10,888 nt of DNA, taken from an uncultured Oscillospiraceae bacterium. GTDB lineage: Bacteria > Bacillota > Clostridia > Oscillospirales > Ruminococcaceae. This document shows, one piece after another, positions 6,209 through 10,888 of this stretch. The notes beneath the pieces were generated by a model. That model made no database searches, was not told where the DNA came from, and saw only the letters and a list, made by a program, of their open reading frames with translations. Position numbers and translations under genes: made by a program. Within the stretch, counting starts at the first letter, position 1; each line of letters starts with the position of its first letter. The stretch spans positions 1 through 10,888 of the forward strand of contig CATXYA010000022.1 in assembly GCA_958403605.1 (NCBI GenBank). The letters run 5' to 3'.

Positions 6209-7237
6209 ATGGTGACGGTAAAAGAAGTGGCGAAGCACGCCGGCGTGTCCCTGGGGACGGTCTCCCGCGTCATCAACGGCGCCGACAACGTCTCGCCCCA
6301 GCTGCGCCAGCGCGTTCAGGAATCCATCAAATCTCTGGGGTACTTCCCCAACAACGCGGCGCGCTCGCTGGTGCGCCGCCAGGCGGGGTCCATCGCCATT
6401 TTGCTGCGCAATCTGCACTCGCCCTTTTTCACCGAGCTGATCCGCGGCATCGAAGACGGGGCTTTTTCCGCCGGGCGCAACGTCTTTTTCTGCAGCCTGG
6501 GCAAGGAGCAGCAGTACCGGGACCAGTACATCCAGTTTTTGACGAACGGCGTCTCCGACGCCATCATCCTCTACGGCTCTTTGTATTCCGACCAGCCCCT
6601 CATTGAGCATCTGCACGCGGTGCACTTCCCCTTTTTGCTGATCGAGAACAACTTCCAGGCCCTGCCGGTGAACCAGTTTTTGGTGAACAACCAGGAGGGC
6701 GCGCGCAGCGCCGTGGAATACCTGATCCGCCAGGGGCACAAGCGCATCGCCCACTTCATGGGCGACCCCAACAAAAAGGTCAACCTGGAGCGCTTCAACG
6801 GCTACACCCAGGCCATGCAGAACAGCGGCCTCATCATCCGCGACGATTATCTGCGCAACGTGTTCAACGATTACGATTCCGCCTACCGCATGGCGCAGGA
6901 GCTGATGCGCCAGCCGCCCCATCTCCGCCCCACGGCCATCTTCTGCAGCAGCGACCGCATCGCCGGGCGCGCCGTGATGGGCATTTTGGACATGGGCGGC
7001 CGTGTGCCCGAGGACATGTCCGTGGTGGGCTTCGACAACCAGCGCGTGCCGGACGACGAGTACACCGGCCCGCGCATCACCGGCGTGCGCCAGCCCCTGT
7101 ACGAGATGGGGCTGGACAGCATCCGCACCGTCACGGGCATGCTGGACGGCACCATCGCCCAGCCCGTCACCAGGGTGTACGACACAGAATTCGTCGAGCA
7201 CGCCACCGCCTGTCCCCCGGACCCGGCACTGGGGTGA
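6209..7237 (+). CDS. LacI-family transcriptional regulator of the sugar-acid operon
   Basis: Predicted 342-residue regulator of usual family length. Residues 2-21 form the LacI helix-turn-helix (TVKEVAKHAGVS, then LGTVSRVIN as recognition helix region). AARSLVRRQ (50-58) is the hinge helix with Leu54, the residue that wedges into the central CG of family operators. A two-lobed periplasmic-binding-protein-like effector domain follows (about 61-335), with GHKRIAHFMGD (176-186), AIFCSSDRIAGRAVMG (243-258) and VVGFDN (272-277). The frame is open to 5978, but that part translates the promoter and operators. The ATG at 6209 gives the canonical N-terminus, though its Shine-Dalgarno match is weak; an in-frame TTG at 6203 lies better spaced from TAAGG (6187-6191) and cannot be excluded. 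The effector is presumably a sugar acid or a catabolic intermediate. Confidence 0.93.
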   Translation: MVTVKEVAKHAGVSLGTVSRVINGADNVSPQLRQRVQESIKSLGYFPNNAARSLVRRQAGSIAILLRNLHSPFFTELIRGIEDGAFSAGRNVFFCSLGKEQQYRDQYIQFLTNGVSDAIILYGSLYSDQPLIEHLHAVHFPFLLIENNFQALPVNQFLVNNQEGARSAVEYLIRQGHKRIAHFMGDPNKKVNLERFNGYTQAMQNSGLIIRDDYLRNVFNDYDSAYRMAQELMRQPPHLRPTAIFCSSDRIAGRAVMGILDMGGRVPEDMSVVGFDNQRVPDDEYTGPRITGVRQPLYEMGLDSIRTVTGMLDGTIAQPVTRVYDTEFVEHATACPPDPALG

Positions 7238-7238
7238 G

Positions 7239-7269
7239 CCGCGCGGCCCGCCTCAGGGGGGCGGCGCGG
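7239..7269. other. Imperfect GC-rich hairpin after the regulator gene
   Basis: A 14-base arm starting CCGCGCGG (7239-7252) pairs with GGGGGGCGGCGCGG (7256-7269), with two mismatches and a three-base loop. It begins one base after the LacI-family stop codon and 24 bases before the strong terminator. It has no U-tract and may be a processing or stability element. Confidence 0.45.
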
Positions 7270-7292
7270 GAGCAGCAGCATCCGGAAAATGT

Positions 7293-7331
7293 AAAAAGCC
7301 CGGCGGTCCTCACGGACCGCCGGGCTTTTTT
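7293..7331. terminator. Bidirectional intrinsic terminator
   Basis: A perfect 17-bp stem: AAAAAGCCCGGCGGTCC (7293-7309) and GGACCGCCGGGCTTTTT (7314-7330), with loop TCAC and one further T. The T-run follows the stem on the plus strand, and the A-run supplies a T-run on the minus strand. It therefore ends both the plus-strand LacI-family transcript and the minus-strand cluster, whose last stop codon is at 7370. Confidence 0.93.
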
Positions 7332-7369
7332 CGTTTTGAAAGGGCATCTCCGGGGCCGCGTGCGGGAGA

Positions 7370-7762
7370 TCAGGGCTCTGACACGAGCTCGCTATACTTG
7401 AGCACCACACCGAATTTGGGGTGGCATTCCAGATAGTTGCCCTGCATGGTGACGCGGTCTCCCACCCGGACGCTGCCGGTTCCTTTTTCGGAGATCAGCA
7501 CACAGTGAACACAGCAGTTTCCCTCCGCAGAGTCCGACAGCTGGATGGAAGGCTTATGGTGGATATCATCCCCCATCCACAAAACGACGCCGCTCACCGT
7601 TTGGCGGTGTCCGAAATACCGGTCGTTGCAGGCGTCCCAACCTTCGCAAAAGGCGCGGTGCAAGGCGCTTGCGGTGATGGGCGCGGCCTGCTCCATCAGC
7701 GGCATCCGCATGGTATGGATGCGTTGGGCAAGCGCCGTCTGCGGGGCTGGATGCCCGGCCAA
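7370..7762 (-). CDS. Small OB-fold protein, tRNA_anti-like; start uncertain
   Basis: Up to 130 residues. From about residue 29, ITASALHRAFCEGWDACNDR, then Y-F-G-H, then TVSGVVLWMGDD, followed by VRVGDRVTMQGNYLEC and a final strand pair GVVLKYSELV, matches the pattern of tRNA_anti-like OB-fold domains (a helix with a conserved A/N-x-x-Y, then a five-strand barrel). Function is unknown; the fold binds nucleic acids or other ligands. The longest frame starts at TTG 7762 without a good ribosome binding site; ATG codons at 7711, 7705 and 7696 also lack one. GGAGGG at 7798-7793 has no start codon within range. The frame stays open upstream past the amidohydrolase stop, so the gene may be translationally coupled, misread by one base, or an eroded remnant. 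Last gene before the terminator. Confidence 0.6.
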   Translation of the reverse strand: MAGHPAPQTALAQRIHTMRMPLMEQAAPITASALHRAFCEGWDACNDRYFGHRQTVSGVVLWMGDDIHHKPSIQLSDSAEGNCCVHCVLISEKGTGSVRVGDRVTMQGNYLECHPKFGVVLKYSELVSEP

Positions 7763-7821
7763 GGCTTTTCTCTCAGGATAAAGCGTGGACTTCCCTCCGT
7801 TACGATCTGTTGACGTTTGGA

Positions 7822-8799
7822 CTATCGATCCAGACGCAGCAATTGTTCCGCATTGCCATGGGCGATCTTTTCGCGGTCCTCTTGTGCAAGGTCAAAGCCT
7901 TCCAGAAAAGTTCTGATGTCGTCCTTTTGGCGGTAGGGGTAATCCTCCCCCCACAGGATATGCTCGGCGCCAAAGGTCTCCATACAGTACCGGAACTGCC
8001 CCGAGTACAGCATGCCGGACGGGTTTACATAGATGTTTTCCTTGAAATAGCCGCTGTATTTTTTCCCGGGCGCGCCGCCCGCGTCCAGCATTTCATCCAG
8101 CCGGTCCATATAAAAGGAAACCAGCTCCCCCCAATGCCCCAGGATGATCTTCAGCCTCGGCAATTTGTCGAACACGCCGGCTGCCATCATCCGCACCGCC
8201 TGCAGCCCCACATCATAGTGCCATCCCATGCCGAAGCCCGCCAGCTGAGCGGTCGTGCGCGCGTCCCACGCCCCTTTATAATAGGCGTTCACCACCGCCT
8301 GGGGCACCGCACCGGGATGCAGATACACCGGCACGTCCAGTTCCTGCGCTTTTTCAAAAACCGGGAAATAGTGCGCGTCGTCATAGGGCAGCTCCTGAAC
8401 ATGGCCGGAAAGCATCGCGCCCACGGCGCCCAGCTCTTTCACGCAGCGCTCCAGCTCTGCGGCGGCCTCCGGGGGGCTGCTCAGCGGCAAATGGGCAAAG
8501 GCATAAAGCCTTCCCGGATACCGTTTCACCAACTCGGCCAGCTCGTCATTGAGTTCCCGGCAAAGCGGCACTGCGTATTGGGGTTCCATCGCCGCCGGCA
8601 ACGCGTCGGCGATGCTGATGATCTGGGTGTCGATGCCATGGGCATCCATGTGGCTGAGACGGGAGGCCGCCGGGCCGGGGCCGTCCGGTGCGGCATTACC
8701 CGCGGCGGCGGAGCCGCCTGCTTTTCCGGCCAGGATGTCCTGGATCTTTTGCGAGACCCTGTTTGACGTGTAGTGCTCCTCGATCGTGATCAGCTTCAT
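7822..8799 (-). CDS. Amidohydrolase-2 family protein, resorcylate decarboxylase-like
   Basis: Predicted 325-residue cytoplasmic TIM-barrel metalloenzyme. It resembles gamma-resorcylate/2,3-dihydroxybenzoate decarboxylases and the ACMSD group, which remove CO2 from aromatic or semialdehyde acids non-oxidatively. Visible features: N-terminal ITIEEHY (E7, H9 as metal ligands), MDAHGIDTQIISI (51-63), VPVYLHPG (H161), IILGHWGE (H222) and LWGEDYPY (D286, the family's metal/catalytic Asp). A Gly/Ala/Pro-rich stretch at about 24-47 is low complexity and unlike the family. Start: ATG at 8799 with GGAGG six bases upstream; the frame is open to 8877 but that part overlaps the previous gene's end. It lies 74 bases after the aldo/keto reductase gene. 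A hydrolase role is possible; the substrate is unknown. Confidence 0.85.
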   Translation of the reverse strand: MKLITIEEHYTSNRVSQKIQDILAGKAGGSAAAGNAAPDGPGPAASRLSHMDAHGIDTQIISIADALPAAMEPQYAVPLCRELNDELAELVKRYPGRLYAFAHLPLSSPPEAAAELERCVKELGAVGAMLSGHVQELPYDDAHYFPVFEKAQELDVPVYLHPGAVPQAVVNAYYKGAWDARTTAQLAGFGMGWHYDVGLQAVRMMAAGVFDKLPRLKIILGHWGELVSFYMDRLDEMLDAGGAPGKKYSGYFKENIYVNPSGMLYSGQFRYCMETFGAEHILWGEDYPYRQKDDIRTFLEGFDLAQEDREKIAHGNAEQLLRLDR

Positions 8800-8873
8800 A
8801 AGATCCCTCCCTGTTGAGATCAGCGCCCGCCGCTGCGCAATTGGTGCCTGCCCCTGCCTGCGGCCGGACGCCA

Positions 8874-9803
8874 TCATTTTGTGATCCAGGCGCCGTTGGT
8901 AAACAGGTGGATGCGCGTGTCCTTCCCCACGATCTTGTCCTCCGGCATTGCCTGCTCGATGGCGGCAACGTCCTCCGGCGTGAGCTCATATTGCAGGGCG
9001 TCCACAAAGCCCTGCAGATGATGTGGGTCGCTGGTGCCGACGATACTCTGTACATGAGGATATTTGGCCAGGCTCCAGGCCAGCGCCAGCTGGGAGAGCG
9101 TCATCCCCTTGCCGTCGGCAATGGCTTCCAGCTTGCGGACCATTTCCAAATTTTCCGGAACAAGCAGCGGGTTTCGAGGGTCCGGCCCGTTTTTCAGCAC
9201 GTGGTCCCGCAGCAGTCCATTGGCGGTAATGCCGTGGACCAGAACGTTGATCTTCAGCTCCCGTGCGGTTTCGATGAGGTCTTTTTCGATGCTTCTGTCG
9301 ATGAGCGAATAGCTCATTTCCACCGTGTGGACCGGGTGGACGGCATGCGCGCGGCGCAGCTCCTCCGCGGTTACATGAGATAACCCCACATGGCTGATAT
9401 AGCCCGCTTTTACCAGATCCGCCATGACGCCCATCACCTCTTCAATGGGGATCTCCGTATCCATCCGGGCAGGCTGATAGAGGTGGATGTGGTCGAGGCC
9501 CAGGCGGGTCATCGAATAGGTGAGATACCCTTTGATATGGAAGGGGTCCATATCAAGCCCATAGTTGTGTCCCTCCGGAGCGGGCAGGGCGCCGAATTTT
9601 ACGGACAGGAAGTACCGCTCCGGAGCGATGCCCTGCACCGCTTTGCCGAAAACCAACTCGCTCTGGCCGCCGTTGTAAAAATCGCCGGTATTGAACAGCG
9701 TCATGCCCGCGTCCAGTGCCGCGTGGATCGTTTTGATGGAGGCGTCCCCATTCCTGCGCGACATGCCCATGGTGCCCAATCCAAGCCGTTCCAAATTCTT
9801 CAT
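8874..9803 (-). CDS. Aldo/keto reductase family protein with altered catalytic tetrad
   Basis: Predicted 309-residue (alpha/beta)8-barrel protein expected to use NADPH. Family marks: GLGTMGMS (8-15), TLFNTGDFYNGG (35-46), SVKFG (K69), HLYQPARMDTEIPIEE (107-122), GYISHVGLSH (134-143) and the cofactor segment SIVGTSDPHHL (253-263). Tyr43 and Lys69 match the catalytic Tyr and Lys. The usual Asp five residues before the Tyr is Asn38, and the usual His in the YQxH segment is Ala112. Related YQPAR-type aldo/keto reductases exist, as I recall, so it may still reduce carbonyls with changed chemistry. The ATG at 9803 is fixed by an in-frame TGA three codons upstream; GGGAG lies 11 bases before it, a long spacing. 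It lies 62 bases after the NmrA-like gene. Confidence 0.9.
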   Translation of the reverse strand: MKNLERLGLGTMGMSRRNGDASIKTIHAALDAGMTLFNTGDFYNGGQSELVFGKAVQGIAPERYFLSVKFGALPAPEGHNYGLDMDPFHIKGYLTYSMTRLGLDHIHLYQPARMDTEIPIEEVMGVMADLVKAGYISHVGLSHVTAEELRRAHAVHPVHTVEMSYSLIDRSIEKDLIETARELKINVLVHGITANGLLRDHVLKNGPDPRNPLLVPENLEMVRKLEAIADGKGMTLSQLALAWSLAKYPHVQSIVGTSDPHHLQGFVDALQYELTPEDVAAIEQAMPEDKIVGKDTRIHLFTNGAWITK

Positions 9804-9825
9804 GATGATTCACGCTCCCTTGCCA

Positions 9826-9854
9826 TTGAATTTTTTGTTTTCTTTCCGTATAAT
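9826..9854 (+). promoter_or_regulatory. Possible antisense promoter in the gap between two genes
   Basis: On the plus strand, TTGAAT (9826-9831), a 17-base AT-rich spacer and a perfect TATAAT (9849-9854) lie in the 62-base gap. Transcription would start near 9861 and run antisense into the NmrA-like gene. No plus-strand gene follows. The AT-rich gap could produce this by chance. Confidence 0.3.
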
Positions 9855-9865
9855 GGCAGTGACCA

Positions 9866-10756
9866 TCAAGCGATCGGCTCGATGCCCAGCGCCCGCAGCT
9901 CCCGCCGAAGATAGTCCTCCATTTTGGTGCTGGGGCGCTCCAGCAGCCATTCCAGCACATTGCAGTTGGCGTCAAAGCCATAGTCGTTGTAAGTATCCCG
10001 GATCGCCATGACGGCGGCCCTGGCGTAACTGTCGCCGCCGCTTCCCACAAAGTTTGGAAAATCCCGCCAGAAATTTTCCCGCGGGGTATAGGTGGTCTCC
10101 AGCGGCAGGCCGCTGACTTTCTGAAACAGGGCGGCGATCTCCAGAATGGAAAGATGGTTGTCGCCGCAAAGCTCGTAGGTGGCATAGCAGTGTTTTTCGC
10201 CTTCCCGCAGCACCTTTGCCGTGGCCTGGGCCACGTCGATGCCGTCCACATAGCCCAGCTTCTTATGCAGCGGTTTAAAATTGGGATAGATCCCTGTTTC
10301 CGCCATTTGCTTGACGGGGACATTGTGGGTGTAATGCAGCGGCTGTAAAATCGTGAAATTCCAATCATGGCGAAAGCCCTGGTATTTCAGATGCTCTTCG
10401 GCCTTCAGCTTTTGGGTGTGCTGCAGGAGCTTGCTTAAATTGGGGTGGGCAACGGAAAGCATCACATAGTGCTTTACGCCGGCCGTCAGGGCGGCGTCCG
10501 TGGCAAGATCGGCCATTTCCGTTTCCGCAAAGGACAGCATGGGCGGAATGTAAACCACCTGCTCGATCCCCTCCATGGCCCGCTGCACCACCTTGGGGTC
10601 TGACGCGTCACCGACAGCGACTTCCCGGACGCCCAATTCTTTTAGGCTCGCGGCGGCAGGATCGATATCCAGTGCCCGGATCTCAAAGCCTTTTTTCACC
10701 AATTCCCGAACGACCAGCCGGCCCACCCGGCCATTGGCTGAGGTTACCAATACCAT
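9866..10756 (-). CDS. NmrA-like NAD(P)-binding protein (atypical SDR)
   Basis: Predicted 296-residue Rossmann-fold protein. The nucleotide loop is VTSANGRVG (4-12), a variant of the TGxxGxxG motif with Ser in place of the first Gly. An acidic residue (D30) at the end of strand two, VAVGD (46-50), YIPP (69-72) and YVMLSV (97-102) fit the NmrA/TMR-like atypical short-chain dehydrogenases, as does WNFTILQPLHYTHNV (132-146). The classical Tyr-x-x-x-Lys pair is not evident, so it may be a redox sensor, a reductase or an isomerase. AAGGAAG about eight bases before the ATG at 10756 supports the start. It heads the minus-strand cluster with the aldo/keto reductase and amidohydrolase genes. The gap to a divergent gene is only 35 bases. 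Confidence 0.87.
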   Translation of the reverse strand: MVLVTSANGRVGRLVVRELVKKGFEIRALDIDPAAASLKELGVREVAVGDASDPKVVQRAMEGIEQVVYIPPMLSFAETEMADLATDAALTAGVKHYVMLSVAHPNLSKLLQHTQKLKAEEHLKYQGFRHDWNFTILQPLHYTHNVPVKQMAETGIYPNFKPLHKKLGYVDGIDVAQATAKVLREGEKHCYATYELCGDNHLSILEIAALFQKVSGLPLETTYTPRENFWRDFPNFVGSGGDSYARAAVMAIRDTYNDYGFDANCNVLEWLLERPSTKMEDYLRRELRALGIEPIA

Positions 10757-10791
10757 TTTTTTACTTCCTTTCCTTGTTGGAGGTGTTTTTG

Positions 10792-10888
10792 ATGGATCTG
10801 TCAGACTGTGGCCTGATCAAAGAGACAAAGACCTACCGCTATTTGGAAGATGCCTTGCTGATTTTAATGGAAACAAAGAAATGTGAGC
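10792..10888 (+). CDS. Partial gene, possible TetR-like regulator N-terminus
   Basis: An open frame starts at ATG 10792 with an excellent ribosome binding site (GGAGGTG at 10779-10785, six bases upstream) and continues without a stop to the window edge. The 32 visible residues begin MDLSDCGLIKETKTYRYLED and continue ALLILMETKKCE. The Thr-Lys followed by an amphipathic helix with A-L-L-x-L-M-E-x-K loosely resembles the first helix of TetR-family regulators. A local regulator next to a divergent enzyme cluster would make sense, but the evidence is short. No domain can be confirmed from the visible part. Confidence 0.6.
   Translation, partial: MDLSDCGLIKETKTYRYLEDALLILMETKKCE

Noticed and set aside
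6182..7201. 339-codon minus-strand open frame over the LacI-family gene
   Set aside because: Shadow of a recognisable regulator; no domain or initiation signal.
1..10888. CRISPR array, tRNA, rRNA, insertion sequence or phage genes
   Set aside because: No regularly spaced direct repeats, tRNA-like cloverleaf, rRNA sequence, transposase motif or flanking target duplications were seen by eye on either strand.

Overview
The window reads as chromosomal DNA of a GC-rich Firmicute, most likely a gut-type clostridium (Oscillospiraceae/Ruminococcaceae-like). The grounds are strong AGGAGG-type ribosome binding sites, a lipoprotein sugar-binding protein, an ABC sugar importer without its own ATPase gene (common where a shared MsmK-type ATPase serves several importers), a LacI-family local regulator, and a left-edge intergenic sequence resembling short repeats I remember from such genomes. 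The taxonomic call is inference.

Region 1 (1-262) has no convincing gene. It holds two perfect hairpins (29-56 and 67-90) and a repeat-like GC-rich stretch (about 205-256).

Region 2 (263-5960, minus strand) is one operon. From promoter to end it encodes a family 1 solute-binding lipoprotein, two MalF/MalG-type permeases joined by a one-base TGATG overlap, an enolase-superfamily acid-sugar dehydratase and a compact UxuA-type mannonate dehydratase. A GC-rich hairpin lies between the binding-protein and permease genes. Two structurally unrelated sugar-acid dehydratases sit behind one importer, with no oxidoreductase, isomerase, kinase or aldolase alongside. This suggests that sugar acids (aldonates or a conjugate of them) are themselves imported and dehydrated to 2-keto-3-deoxy sugar acids, which are finished elsewhere.

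Region 3 (5833-7331) is the control region and regulator. A LacI-family gene is transcribed divergently (plus strand). Both divergent promoters can be read (TTGCAA -35 boxes and extended -10 boxes). The same 13-bp operator occurs three times: just downstream of the operon start point, over the regulator's own start point, and between them. This predicts coordinated repression, autoregulation and possibly looping. A strong bidirectional terminator (7293-7331) separates this unit from the next.

Region 4 (7370-10756, minus strand) is a second, probably co-transcribed set: an NmrA-like NAD(P)-binding protein, an aldo/keto reductase family protein with an altered catalytic tetrad, an amidohydrolase-2 protein of the gamma-resorcylate/2,3-dihydroxybenzoate decarboxylase type, and a small OB-fold (tRNA_anti-like) protein with an unclear start. 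The substrate is not evident. A divergent gene on the plus strand (from 10792) starts 35 bases from the NmrA-like gene and runs off the window; its first 32 residues weakly resemble a TetR-family N-terminus.
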